Of a DNA stretch of 64,000 nucleotides, positions 26,118 to 34,510 are shown one piece after another. Made by a program: the position numbers and the translations under genes. The stretch is taken from positions 310,001 to 374,000 of the forward strand of contig NZ_BMDP01000002.1 in NCBI RefSeq assembly GCF_014635845.1, in the 5' to 3' direction. Position 1 is the stretch's first letter, and every line of letters starts with the position of its first letter. The stretch is from Oxalicibacterium solurbis (lineage in GTDB: Bacteria > Pseudomonadota > Gammaproteobacteria > Burkholderiales > Burkholderiaceae_D). The notes under the pieces were generated by a model. It had not been told where the DNA came from, searched no databases, and saw nothing but the letters and a program-made list of their open reading frames with translations.

Positions 26118-27044
26118 ATGGGCCGCAACAGCAACAAGGACAGCAAGACCGGCAATCAGGCCGATTATCAGGTCAATAAGCAGGCAGATAATCAGGCTGA
26201 TAAGGATGTGCGGCAGGAACAGCCGCACGAGATACGTCCCGGTCAGTCGATCGAACTGCTAAAAGAGTTGCACATCCTGACGCGCGACGGCAAGCTGAAT
26301 CAGGACAGTCGCCGCAAGCTCAAGCAGGTCTATCACCTTTACCAGTTCATCGAGCCGCTGCTGCAGGAGGCGTTGACGACGCGTTCCGCCGTCACGCTGG
26401 TCGACCATGGCGCCGGCAAGTCCTATCTGGGCTTCATTCTGTACGACCTGTTCTTCAAGCAGCGCGGTGGCGATGATTCGCACATCTACGGCATCGAAAC
26501 ACGCGACGAGCTGGTGCAGAAATCCGAAGAGCTGGCGCAGCGACTCGATTTTCCCGGCATGTCTTTCCTGAACCTGTCGGTGGCGGAATCGATCACGTCG
26601 GACAAATTGCCGGCGCAGATCGATGTGGTCACCGCGCTGCATGCCTGCAATACCGCGACCGACGATGCGATCCGTTTCGCGCTGGAGAAAAAGGCGCAGT
26701 TCATCGTGCTGGTGCCGTGCTGCCAGGCCGAAGTGGCTTCCGTGCTGCGCAAGAACAAGGGCCGTGCATTGTCGAATCCGCTGACCGAAATCTGGCGCCA
26801 TCCGCTGCATACACGCGAGTTCGGTAGTCAGGTGACCAACGTGCTGCGCTGCCTGCAACTGGAAGCGCACGGCTATCAGGTCAGCGTGACCGAGCTGGTC
26901 GGCTGGGAACATTCGATGAAGAACGAACTGATCATCGCCAGCTACAAGGATCTGCCGCGCCGCCGTCCGACCGAACGTTTGCATGAAGTGCTGCAGACGC
27001 TCGGCCTGGAAGAAATGCAGTCGCGCTTCTTCACGCCGGCCTGA
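26118..27044 (+). CDS. SAM-dependent methyltransferase (Methyltransf_32/METTL25-like)
   Basis: This 308-residue protein starts with a polar low-complexity stretch (residues 8-40) built on repeats of QAD/NQAD/DKD. A class I methyltransferase core follows: VTLVDHGAGKSYLGFILYDLF (SAM loop, about residue 95) and DVVTALHACNTATDDAIRFAL, the LHxCxxATDxA pattern of the Methyltransf_32 family that includes METTL25/RRNAD1. The CC in VLVPCCQAE is also typical. The substrate is unknown, with RNA or protein possible. The start at 26118 is the ATG opening the polar tail. It is divergent from tamA and converges with the cytochrome c gene. Confidence 0.8.
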   Translation: MGRNSNKDSKTGNQADYQVNKQADNQADKDVRQEQPHEIRPGQSIELLKELHILTRDGKLNQDSRRKLKQVYHLYQFIEPLLQEALTTRSAVTLVDHGAGKSYLGFILYDLFFKQRGGDDSHIYGIETRDELVQKSEELAQRLDFPGMSFLNLSVAESITSDKLPAQIDVVTALHACNTATDDAIRFALEKKAQFIVLVPCCQAEVASVLRKNKGRALSNPLTEIWRHPLHTREFGSQVTNVLRCLQLEAHGYQVSVTELVGWEHSMKNELIIASYKDLPRRRPTERLHEVLQTLGLEEMQSRFFTPA

Positions 27045-27071
27045 ACTGCCGGCCGGTTTCTTGTTCGTCTT

Positions 27072-27929
27072 TTATTGCTGCGGCGATTGCGGAGACGATT
27101 GCGGCTGAGGCGCCGCGGCTTTCTGTTTCGCCATCTGGTGCAGATAGGCGAGCAGGTCGTCGAGTTGCGTATCGCTCAATACCGTTTCGGAAAAAGCCGG
27201 CATCACGCGCTGCGGCCAGTTGCGCACCGATGACGAGTCGCGAATCAGCCTGCGCAGAAAATCTTCCTGAAAGTATTCGGTCGGATTGAACGGCAGGTTC
27301 AGGTCCGGCCCGACTGCGCCGTCGCCACCGCCATTGATGCGATGGCAGCTGGCGCAGTTAACTGTGAAAAGATGCATGCCGCGCCATGCGGCGCTGTCGG
27401 CCTGTGCCTGCGGCACGATTTGCGGATAGCGTTTCTCCAGCGGTTCGACATCGGCGATCGATTCGATCTGGAACGGCCATTGCTCGGGCGACACGCCGCT
27501 TTTCTCCGGCATCAGCCAGACCAGATAGAATGCGCCGGCGCTCGGTTTGCCGGGCGCAACTGCGGGCCATGGCCGGGTTTGCGGTTCGAGCGCCAGCCAT
27601 GGTTCCGATGCCGACCTCAGCAGGCTGACGGGAATCGTTGCGACGAAGCCGTCGCTTGCCTTGAATTGCAGCGCTTCGAAACCGCGTATGTCGCGCAGGA
27701 TGGCCGACAGCGGAATCGCCTGATAGCTCATGCTGCGTTTGTAGGTCGGATCGTCCGGGATCGTGATGGTTTGTGTGGACGGATGGCGCAGCAGGTTGGA
27801 TAGCGCCAGTTTCTGTTTCTGGTTGGCGAGCTGCAGTTGCAGAACCGGTTCGTCGGCCGCGTGGGCGGTGGCGAACGTCAGTATCGTGCACAGCAGCAGG
27901 CCGATGGCGTGGGCGAAAGGAATGCGCAT
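27072..27929 (-). CDS. periplasmic c-type cytochrome with N-terminal extra domain
   Basis: This 285-residue protein has a signal peptide (FAHAIGLLLCTILTFATAHA). An N-terminal domain of about 150 residues (SMSYQAIPLSAILRDIRGFEALQFKASDGF) faintly resembles the molybdopterin-oxidoreductase-like fold without an obvious cofactor Cys. A C-terminal mono-heme cytochrome c domain follows, with CASCH haem attachment and likely axial Met in RVMPAFSE. The tail is Ala/Pro/Gln-rich. It probably carries electrons in the periplasm; the partner is not visible. The start at 27929 is set by the signal peptide. Confidence 0.8.
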   Translation of the reverse strand: MRIPFAHAIGLLLCTILTFATAHAADEPVLQLQLANQKQKLALSNLLRHPSTQTITIPDDPTYKRSMSYQAIPLSAILRDIRGFEALQFKASDGFVATIPVSLLRSASEPWLALEPQTRPWPAVAPGKPSAGAFYLVWLMPEKSGVSPEQWPFQIESIADVEPLEKRYPQIVPQAQADSAAWRGMHLFTVNCASCHRINGGGDGAVGPDLNLPFNPTEYFQEDFLRRLIRDSSSVRNWPQRVMPAFSETVLSDTQLDDLLAYLHQMAKQKAAAPQPQSSPQSPQQ

Positions 27930-28048
27930 GACGGCTCCGGGAACGGCGATGCTGCCGAGTATAGCGGAGCGATGCGTGTGAAGATGCAAGGAATGCGATG
28001 CAGCGAAAACGCAGCAAGAAATGTGGCAAAAAACGCAGCGTAAGAATG

Positions 28049-28092
28049 CAATGAAGATCGCAATGAAACGAGCACAATGAGGCGGGCAATGA
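28049..28092. repeat. four CAATGA direct repeats
   Basis: CAATGA occurs at 28049, 28061, 28075 and 28087 (steps of 12, 14 and 12 bases) in the 200-base gap between the divergent cytochrome c and GIY-YIG genes. The stretch is purine-rich on the plus strand, so simple composition could explain it. Confidence 0.4.
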
Positions 28093-28129
28093 AAGAACGG
28101 CGCAGGACGATAATCGCAAGGATGCAGCG

Positions 28130-28426
28130 ATGGCGTGGTTTCTCTACCTGATCGAATGCCGCGATGGCAGCATTTACACCGGCATCGCGGTCGATGTCGC
28201 AGCGCGCTTTGCCGCGCACGCCAGCGGCAGGGGCGCACGCTACACGCGCTCGCGTCCGCCACGCCGGTTGCTGGCGATCGTCGCCTATCCCGATCGTTCG
28301 TCGGCGCTGAAGGCCGAATATGCGATGAAGCAGTTGAGCGCCGCCGACAAACGCCGCTTCTGCCTGCGGCGCAACGGTTTGTGGTGTGTGGCTGCCCAGC
28401 TTGCCGAGGCTGGCGCGCAAAAGTGA
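28130..28426 (+). CDS. GIY-YIG domain protein (UPF0213/YhbQ-like)
   Basis: This 98-residue protein consists of one GIY-YIG nuclease domain: FLYLIECRDGSIYTGI supplies the paired Tyr motif, RFAAHASGRGARYTRSRPP the conserved Arg helix, and RSSALKAEYAMKQL the Glu. YhbQ-type members cut or bind nucleic acids; a repair role is suspected but unproven. The length is typical. It lies alone between the divergent cytochrome c gene and the convergent lipoprotein gene. Confidence 0.92.
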   Translation: MAWFLYLIECRDGSIYTGIAVDVAARFAAHASGRGARYTRSRPPRRLLAIVAYPDRSSALKAEYAMKQLSAADKRRFCLRRNGLWCVAAQLAEAGAQK

Positions 28427-28448
28427 TGCGCGTGTCCGGTCGCGGCGA

Positions 28449-29144
28449 TCAGCGTTTCTCTTCGTCGTTCACCGGCAGCGGATCAGCGCGGCAGTCCTTG
28501 TATTCGACGCCATTCATTTCGAATAGCGCCATGTCTCCCTTGTTCCAGAATGTCGTGCTGCCGTCGCTGTAGCGCGCACCCGAACCGGAAATGACCTGCG
28601 GCAGCGTGACCGTGCGGCCCGGCAGCATCAGTTCCACTTTTTCGTCGCCGAAGCGCGCGATCAGCGCGATCTTGTCGCACTTGAACGGCACGACGGTCTT
28701 CGGTGCCGGTGCGATATCGAGATTGGAAACGCGCACGACCAGGATGGAAATCGGTTTGTCCTGATCGGCAAAGGAAACCGGGATCGGCTCGCTGGACCAC
28801 AGCGGCTGTTCGCGGCCGTCGATGATGGTGGCGCTGATCGCATAGCGGTGATCTTGAGCTATCGACTGCGGCAGATAGTGCAGGTCGAATGCGATCGGCA
28901 CCTGGGTCTTGGGCTGCATCGTCTGTTGGGCGACGAACTGGCCGGTGCGGTTGGCGCGCGTTACGTCTTCCAGGCTCACGATGACCTTGGCATCCGATGG
29001 CAGCGCGATACGTTCGCGATAGCTGACATTGCCGGTCAGGTGGCCGGACAATGCTGGCCCTTGATTGCGCTTGAAAAGCGAGCTGCAGCCGCTGGCCGCG
29101 AGACAGAAGGCCAGCAGGATGGCGAGGGAGCGAAGCGATGTCAT
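28449..29144 (-). CDS. lipoprotein with YscW-like and MliC lysozyme-inhibitor domains
   Basis: This 231-residue protein has a lipobox ending LAASGC (lipidated Cys20). Residues about 35-142 match the YscW/YbaY beta-sandwich family (VSYRERIALPSDAKVIVSLEDV, IPVSF, ISILVVRV). Residues about 150-220 match MliC/PliC, inhibitors of c-type lysozyme: FKCDKIALIARFGDEKVELML, the hallmark SGSGARYSDG, WNKGDMALFE, and a Cys pair (156 and 218). It should sit in the outer membrane facing the periplasm and block host or competitor lysozyme. The start at 29144 is set by the lipoprotein signal. Confidence 0.85.
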   Translation of the reverse strand: MTSLRSLAILLAFCLAASGCSSLFKRNQGPALSGHLTGNVSYRERIALPSDAKVIVSLEDVTRANRTGQFVAQQTMQPKTQVPIAFDLHYLPQSIAQDHRYAISATIIDGREQPLWSSEPIPVSFADQDKPISILVVRVSNLDIAPAPKTVVPFKCDKIALIARFGDEKVELMLPGRTVTLPQVISGSGARYSDGSTTFWNKGDMALFEMNGVEYKDCRADPLPVNDEEKR

Positions 29145-29369
29145 GGCAAGAGTCCTGTGATGAATGGGTAGTTTCGAGGATTTTGTAAAAATGCGCAGCG
29201 GCATGCCTGCATGTTTTTCTGCCGGTGTGTATGCGTACGGTTTTCGCGCGGTTTCCTGCAACTTTCTTGACGTATGTTTACGCCGCAAGGTAGGCTTGGC
29301 GCCAGCATCGCGCCGCCAATACTGCATCCGTATTCATGCGGGGCGGATATTTCCTTACGATTCATTTCA

Positions 29370-30464
29370 ATGCATAGCCATCGATTTGTCAAAGCCGGAC
29401 TGATTCATTGCATTTTCGCCGTGTCGCTGACGGCTTTTTCGGGCATGGCTGCGGCTGCCTACGAGGAAAGCAGTTGCGGTGCCGAACCCGGCATTCGCGA
29501 GCTGAAGAAATATCCCGGCGTCTACAATTTCTATTACGAAAACGACCTGTTCGCCGGCACCGACAACAACTACACCAACGGCATCAAGCTGTCCTGGGTT
29601 TCGACCAATCTGGCGGATTACATCCACGATCCCTGTCTGCCGAAATGGATACGCCAGTTGAACCGTTTTTCAGAGCGTTTGCAGCCGGGACCTTACGAGT
29701 CGCGCAACATGGTGGTCAGTCTCGGACAGGAGATGTATACACCGACCGACAGGTATCGCCGCGATCTGATCGTCGACGATCGTCCTTATGCCGGCTGGCT
29801 ATACATGGGTTTCGCCTACAACGCGCGCCAGGAAACCAAGATGGATACCGTCGAGATCGACATCGGCATGGTCGGTCCGGCTTCGCTGGCGCATCAGGCG
29901 CAGGATTTCATCCATGATCTGCGCGGCATCGACAAGTTCGAGGGCTGGGACAACCAGTTGAACAACGAACTCGGCGTGATCTACGTGCGCGAGAAGAAGG
30001 AGCGGGTGTTTTCATCTGCGGCTATGGATGGCCCGAAGATGGATGCCATCACGCATTACGGTTATGCGCTCGGTAACGTCAAGACCTATCTGAACGGCGG
30101 CATGGAATTTCGTATCGGTACTTATCTGCCCAACGATTTCGGCACGTCGCCGATTCGTCCGGCGGCCGACAGCAATGCGCCGCTGCCGGCGAATTCGTCG
30201 CGACGCCTGTTGCAAAGCGGCATGCACGCCTTCGTCTCGTTCGATGTGCGTGCGGTGGCAAGAAATATTTTCCTGGACGGGAATACCTTTTCCGACAGCC
30301 ACAGCGTGGACAAGAAGTACCTGGTCGGCGACGTGGCGGCCGGCATCGCCTGGCAATGGCCGGGCGTGAAGGTCACTTATGCGCAATACCTGCGCAGCAA
30401 GGAATTCGACGGTCAAGACAAGGCGCAAAGCTATGGATCGCTCACCGTTAGTTTCGAATACTGA
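29370..30464 (+). CDS. lpxR: LpxR-family outer-membrane lipid A deacylase (DUF2219)
   Basis: This 364-residue protein has a signal peptide (FVKAGLIHCIFAVSLTAF, cleavage near MAAAAY) and a 12-strand barrel. Signatures: FYYENDLFAGTDNNYTNGIKLSW with the Asn-Asp pair and Thr that line the active site, RRDLIVDDRPYAGWLYMGF, and ITHYGYALGNVKTYLNGG with the catalytic-type His. It ends in an aromatic residue (SFEY), as barrels do. Salmonella LpxR removes the 3'-acyloxyacyl chain of lipid A. The start at 29370 is favoured because the signal peptide begins there. Confidence 0.9.
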   Translation: MHSHRFVKAGLIHCIFAVSLTAFSGMAAAAYEESSCGAEPGIRELKKYPGVYNFYYENDLFAGTDNNYTNGIKLSWVSTNLADYIHDPCLPKWIRQLNRFSERLQPGPYESRNMVVSLGQEMYTPTDRYRRDLIVDDRPYAGWLYMGFAYNARQETKMDTVEIDIGMVGPASLAHQAQDFIHDLRGIDKFEGWDNQLNNELGVIYVREKKERVFSSAAMDGPKMDAITHYGYALGNVKTYLNGGMEFRIGTYLPNDFGTSPIRPAADSNAPLPANSSRRLLQSGMHAFVSFDVRAVARNIFLDGNTFSDSHSVDKKYLVGDVAAGIAWQWPGVKVTYAQYLRSKEFDGQDKAQSYGSLTVSFEY

Positions 30465-30494
30465 GTATCGAGCGGAACGAACCGACGGGAGCGT

Positions 30495-30531
30495 AAAACG
30501 GCAGACAAGAGTCTTATTTGTCTGCCGTTTT
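30495..30531. terminator. bidirectional terminator between lpxR and carbonic anhydrase
   Basis: AAAACGGCAGACAA (30495-30508) pairs perfectly with 30518-30531, ending in a T-run. It serves both convergent genes. Confidence 0.92.
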
Positions 30532-30535
30532 TATT

Positions 30536-31159
30536 TTATTCCGGGATGCCGTCGAAGAATTCGACTGCGCCTGTCTCCAGCGAATATTCGGCGCCGACCA
30601 CGCGCAGGCCATGATTCTGGATCAGTTTTTCCAGCAGTTCGGAACCATGACGAAGATGATTGCACGAAGCGCGGATATTGGCGCGCACCGACTGATGCAC
30701 CAGCGCATCGTGATCGTGCCTGATGCCGCTGTCGAGCAGTGTTTCGACGGAAGGGCGGATACGGTCGACGATGGATTGCAGGTTGCGCGAGGTGCCTTCT
30801 CCCGGCGACTTGAGCGCTTCCAGCGTCGCGAGGATGGCGCCACACTGCGAATGGCCGAGCACGACGACCAGCTTGGTGTTGTAGCGTTCGGCGGCGAACT
30901 CGACGCTGCCGACCTGCGACGGCGCGACGATATTGCCGGCTACACGGATGACGAAAAGATCGCCCAGCCCCTGATCGAACACCATTTCCGCCGGCACACG
31001 CGAATCCGAGCAACCGAGGATGATGGCGAACGGTTGTTGACCGTCCGCGATTTCACGGCGGCGGGTGGCCAGCGATGCATCGCCGGCATTGCTTTTGTCG
31101 GCGACGAAGCGAAGGTTGCCTTCGCGAAGTCGGTCGAGTGCTTCTTTTGCTGTATTCAT
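30536..31159 (-). CDS. beta-class carbonic anhydrase
   Basis: This 207-residue protein hydrates CO2 to bicarbonate in the cytoplasm. Zinc ligands are Cys50 in LGCSDSRVP, His103 and Cys106 in GHSQCGA, with the Asp52-Arg54 dyad present. Length and layout match beta carbonic anhydrases of the Can/CynT group. It is a single gene ending at a strong terminator shared with lpxR. The start at 31159 begins the family's N-terminal helix. Confidence 0.95.
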   Translation of the reverse strand: MNTAKEALDRLREGNLRFVADKSNAGDASLATRRREIADGQQPFAIILGCSDSRVPAEMVFDQGLGDLFVIRVAGNIVAPSQVGSVEFAAERYNTKLVVVLGHSQCGAILATLEALKSPGEGTSRNLQSIVDRIRPSVETLLDSGIRHDHDALVHQSVRANIRASCNHLRHGSELLEKLIQNHGLRVVGAEYSLETGAVEFFDGIPE

Positions 31160-31326
31160 GTGCGATCCTGGTCTGTTACGGCGCGAAGGGCGCGAGACGC
31201 TACTTTAATGCATTCGCGCAGGACGCGCCCGTCGGCCGGTAGCGAATGCGAAGACGGGCGAAAATGATGATGCGATACGGATAGATGCGATGGGCAGTGC
31301 TGCAAGCATGCAGAGATGCGCCGCAA

Positions 31327-31360
31327 AGAAAAAAGAGCAGTCCCGATAACGGGGCTGCTC
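31327..31360 (-). terminator. terminator of the zinc-ribbon gene
   Basis: GAGCAGTCCCG (31335-31345) pairs with CGGGGCTGCTC (31350-31360) with one G-U pair. The A-run just before it on the plus strand becomes a T-run in the minus-strand transcript. Confidence 0.75.
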
Positions 31361-31384
31361 AGAGGGGCACACAAGAGAGAAGGA

Positions 31385-31690
31385 TCAGAAGTCGAATAGG
31401 TCAGCCAGCAGGTTTTTCTTGCGTTTCTGGCCGTAGCCGTCCTTGTCGTAGCCATCTTTGCTGTAACCGTAGCGCGCATCCTGGCGATGACGATCGTCGC
31501 GATGCAATGGCGCCTGCGCACGCGGTGGAGGCGGCGGTTCGGGCGGCAGGGCGGCGACCGAACGCTCGATCAATTTGTCGAGTTCGCCGCGATCGAGCCA
31601 GACGCCGCGGCATTGCGGGCAATAGTCGATCTCGATGCCGTGGCGGTCGGACATGATCAGGTGCATTTCACTGCATACGGGGCATTTCAT
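31385..31690 (-). CDS. zf-TFIIB-type zinc-ribbon protein
   Basis: This 101-residue protein has an N-terminal zinc ribbon with two CxxC pairs (KCPVCSEMHL and YCPQCRGVWLDRGELDKLI). A Pro-rich linker (PPEPPPPPRAQAP) and a charged, Tyr/Lys/Asp-rich tail with repeated YSKDGYDKDGYG follow. The zf-TFIIB family binds zinc; its role in bacteria is unknown. The start at 31690 begins at the ribbon. It lies 34 bases downstream of the BI-1 gene on the same strand, probably one transcript. Confidence 0.88.
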   Translation of the reverse strand: MKCPVCSEMHLIMSDRHGIEIDYCPQCRGVWLDRGELDKLIERSVAALPPEPPPPPRAQAPLHRDDRHRQDARYGYSKDGYDKDGYGQKRKKNLLADLFDF

Positions 31691-31724
31691 TGTGTGCCTT
31701 TCTTCCAGTGCGTGGAGCGAACGA

Positions 31725-32411
31725 TCATTCATCACCGCCTGCAAAACCCAGCAGCTGCAGCAGGCTCGTGAACAGGTTGAAGATGGAAACGTACAGCGTG
31801 ACCGTCGCCATCACATAGTTGGTTTCGCCGCCATGGATGATGTTGCTGGTCTCATAGAGAATCAGGCCGCACATCAGCAGCACGAACGCTGCCGACACCG
31901 CCAGCGACAGCGCCGGAATCGTGAAGAACACAGCGGCCAGTGCCGCCAGAAAGGCGACTAGGATGCCTGCCGTCAGGAAGCCGCCCATGTAGCTGAAATC
32001 CTTGCGCGTTGTTAGCGCATAGGCGGACAGGCCGACGAAGATTGCAGCGGTCGCGCCGAAGGCCATCATCACGGTCTGGCCGCCGTTCGGCAGGCCGAGA
32101 TACAGATTCAGAATCGGGCCGAGTGTATAACCCATGAAGCCCGTCAGCGCGAACACGAAAGCGACGCCAAGTCCCTGGTTGCGGAACTTCGTCGTCAGGA
32201 ACAGCAGGCCGAAGTAGCCGATCAGCGTGATGACGATGCCGGGGTGCGGCAGGTTCAGTGCCATCGCAGCACCGGCAGTCAGTGCGCTGAACAGCAATGT
32301 CATCGACAGCAGCAGGTAAGTGTTGCGGATGACCTTGTTGGACGAGATGGTTGCAATCGCCGGACGCGTCGCGCCGTAGGACGGATTGCGTGCGTGATCG
32401 ATCGGGTTCAT
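31725..32411 (-). CDS. Bax inhibitor-1/YccA-family membrane protein
   Basis: This 228-residue protein has seven membrane spans of the BI-1 (TMBIM) fold, with RNTYLLLSMTLLFSALTAGAAMA near the start, GYTLGPILNLYL, and a C-terminal YETSNIIHGGETNYVMATVTLY containing the conserved acidic residues of the putative pH/Ca2+ sensor. Bacterial members are cation leak channels (BsYetJ) or FtsH modulators (YccA). The start at 32411 is preferred, with AGGAGTT upstream. It is divergent from the NhaR-like gene. Confidence 0.9.
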   Translation of the reverse strand: MNPIDHARNPSYGATRPAIATISSNKVIRNTYLLLSMTLLFSALTAGAAMALNLPHPGIVITLIGYFGLLFLTTKFRNQGLGVAFVFALTGFMGYTLGPILNLYLGLPNGGQTVMMAFGATAAIFVGLSAYALTTRKDFSYMGGFLTAGILVAFLAALAAVFFTIPALSLAVSAAFVLLMCGLILYETSNIIHGGETNYVMATVTLYVSIFNLFTSLLQLLGFAGGDE

Positions 32412-32530
32412 GGCATAACTCCTCAAGATGAATTGTTGTCTGCAAGGTAATTGCATTCGGTGCGTCAAGGCACTCTTTTCCTCTTAGACATATACACTGT
32501 AGTCGGAGTTTTAAATCACGAAAATTCGAA

Positions 32531-32536
32531 TATAAT
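32531..32536 (+). promoter_or_regulatory. candidate -10 box upstream of nhaR
   Basis: TATAAT at 32531-32536, in a very A/T-rich stretch (32515-32560), 39 bases before the nhaR start. No good -35 box is visible at 17 bases. Confidence 0.35.
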
Positions 32537-32574
32537 TAATTTTCAATTCGTAAAAACGGAACATTTATTCTGAC

Positions 32575-33474
32575 ATGAGCGCGATCAATTACAAGCATCT
32601 GCATTACTTCTGGGTGGTGGCAAAGGCAGGCGGCATCGGCCGTGCCAGCGAACGACTGCATCTGACGCCACAGACGATCAGCGGCCAGATCGCGTTGTTC
32701 GAGGATGTGCTCGGCTACAAGCTGTTCAACCGTGTCGGGCGCCGGCTCGAACTGAACGATGCCGGCCGCGTTGTGCTCAGTTATGCCGACGAAATCTTCA
32801 CGCTGGGCGAGGAACTGCAGGAAGTGCTGCGCTTCCGTCCCGGTGGCTGGCCTCTGCAGTTGCGCGTGGGCGTGGCGGACGCCGTGCCGAAGGCGATCGC
32901 CTATCTGCTGCTGGAGCCGGCGATGGAACTGCCGGAATCGCTGCGCATCGTCTGCCGTGAAGGAAAATTGACCAGCCTGCTGGCTGACTTGGCGATCCAC
33001 CGGCTGGACATCGTCATTGCCGATAGCCCGATGCCGGCCAACATCGACGTGCGCGGTTACAACCACTTGCTGGGCGAATGCGGCGTTTCCTTCTTCGCGA
33101 CGGAAGAGCTGGCGAAGCAGTACAGGAAGGGCTTCCCGAAAAGCCTGGACGGCGCGCCTTTTTTGATGCCGGGCGAGGATGCGGCGGTGCGGCCGCGCTT
33201 GCTGCGCTGGTTCGAGAAGGAGCGCGTGCATCCGCGCATCGTCGGCGAATTCGATGACGGCGCGCTATTGCAGGCGTTCGGCGAGGCGGGCAAGGGCATC
33301 TTCGCTGCGCCATCGGCGGTCGCCGAGCAGATCATCAAACAATATGGCGTGACCGAAATCGGCCGGACCACGTTGGTCAGCGAACAGTTTTATGCGATTT
33401 CGGTAGAGCGTCAGCTGACGCATCCGGCTGTGGTGGCGATCAGTTCCGCCGCGCGCGAGAGCCTGATCAAGTAG
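32575..33474 (+). CDS. nhaR: NhaR-like LysR-family regulator
   Basis: This 299-residue protein opens INYKHLHYFWVVAKAGGIGRASERLHLTPQTISGQI, the characteristic NhaR N-terminus, and keeps the family pattern through LGYKLFNRVGRRLELNDAG and DIVIADSPMP. E. coli NhaR activates the nhaA Na+/H+ antiporter gene in response to sodium and also controls other genes. No nhaA is nearby; the divergent neighbour is the BI-1-like membrane protein, a possible target. Its stop overlaps the convergent LysR gene by 8 bases. Confidence 0.9.
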   Translation: MSAINYKHLHYFWVVAKAGGIGRASERLHLTPQTISGQIALFEDVLGYKLFNRVGRRLELNDAGRVVLSYADEIFTLGEELQEVLRFRPGGWPLQLRVGVADAVPKAIAYLLLEPAMELPESLRIVCREGKLTSLLADLAIHRLDIVIADSPMPANIDVRGYNHLLGECGVSFFATEELAKQYRKGFPKSLDGAPFLMPGEDAAVRPRLLRWFEKERVHPRIVGEFDDGALLQAFGEAGKGIFAAPSAVAEQIIKQYGVTEIGRTTLVSEQFYAISVERQLTHPAVVAISSAARESLIK

Positions 33475-34393
33475 CGGCGTGTAGTGGTGTTTCCGGGCCG
33501 ATGTCGCTTTCCAGCAATTCGGCCAGCCATTCCATGAACACGCGTACCCGCTGCGGCAGATGGCGGCGGTGCGCGTACAGCAGCGAGACCGGCATCGGCG
33601 CGGCCGTGAATGCCGGCAAGACTTCCACCAGCGCACCGCTTTCCAGATGGCCGCGCGCGCCATGGCGCGGCACCTGTATCAAGCCGAGTCCGCCGAGGCA
33701 GGCTGCCTCGTAGGCATCTGCGTTGTTGACGGTGACGCTCCCCTGCATCGGCAGCATGCGGGTTTCGCCATCCGCCACATATTCGAATCCCGCCGGTCTC
33801 GTGCCCAGTATCGGGCTGTAGTGGATCAGGCGATGCGACGCCAGGTCGTCCAGGCTGCGCGGCACGCCGAATTCCTTCAGATAGGCCGGGCTGGCGAGAT
33901 TGGCCATGACTGCCGCACCCAGCGGACGCACGATCAGGGCCGGTTCGGCGACGGTGCCGACGCGCAGCACGCAATCGAATCCCTCGCGCACCAGGTCGAC
34001 GCGGCGATCCGTGCTGCTGATCTCGATCTGCAATCCGGGATAGCGTCTCAGAAAATCCGCGAGATTCGGCATGACGATGCGGCGTGCGGTCGGCGTCGGC
34101 ATGTCGACCCGCAATCTTCCTTCCAGCGCCGTTCCTTCGCGGCGGAACATGCCTTCCAGTTCCTCCATGTCGGACAGCAGGTCTTTGCAGCGCTCCAGCA
34201 GCGCGAGGCCGTCGTGCGTGGCCTGCACGCGGCGCGTGGTGCGATGGAACAGGCGCGCACCGACGAGGTTTTCCAGCAAACGCACGTGTTCCGACACGCT
34301 TGCCTTCTGCAGCCCGAGGCTGACGGCGGCTTGCGTGAAGCTGCCGGTTTCGGCGACGCGGACAAAGGTTTTCAGCAGATCCAGCTTGTTCAT
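33467..34393 (-). CDS. LysR-family regulator divergent from an SDR gene
   Basis: This 308-residue LTTR has the helix-turn-helix in residues 1-60 (MNKLDLLKTFVRVAETGSFTQA, SVSEHVRLLENLVGARLFHRTTR) and an effector domain from about 90 (EGRLRVDMPTPTARR). The subgroup commonly regulates a divergent short-chain dehydrogenase or quinone-type oxidoreductase. The start at 34393 is at the domain start. The 117-base gap to the SDR gene holds a perfect 8-base inverted repeat. The 3' end overlaps the nhaR 3' end by 8 bases. Confidence 0.9.
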   Translation of the reverse strand: MNKLDLLKTFVRVAETGSFTQAAVSLGLQKASVSEHVRLLENLVGARLFHRTTRRVQATHDGLALLERCKDLLSDMEELEGMFRREGTALEGRLRVDMPTPTARRIVMPNLADFLRRYPGLQIEISSTDRRVDLVREGFDCVLRVGTVAEPALIVRPLGAAVMANLASPAYLKEFGVPRSLDDLASHRLIHYSPILGTRPAGFEYVADGETRMLPMQGSVTVNNADAYEAACLGGLGLIQVPRHGARGHLESGALVEVLPAFTAAPMPVSLLYAHRRHLPQRVRVFMEWLAELLESDIGPETPLHAAT

Positions 34394-34429
34394 GGCATTC
34401 CAATTGATATGTTTTTTATGAACAGTTAA

Positions 34430-34455
34430 TTCAAGATGTAGATATTTATCTTGAA
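34430..34455. promoter_or_regulatory. perfect inverted repeat, candidate LysR operator
   Basis: TTCAAGAT (34430-34437) and ATCTTGAA (34448-34455) form a perfect inverted repeat with a 10-base spacer between the divergent LysR and SDR genes. The interior is A/T-rich. Position and symmetry suit an LTTR site. Confidence 0.55.
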
Positions 34456-34510
34456 AATATCGAACAATATACTCGATCGCATTCTTCACCTCACCTGAAA
34501 GGAATGCGAC

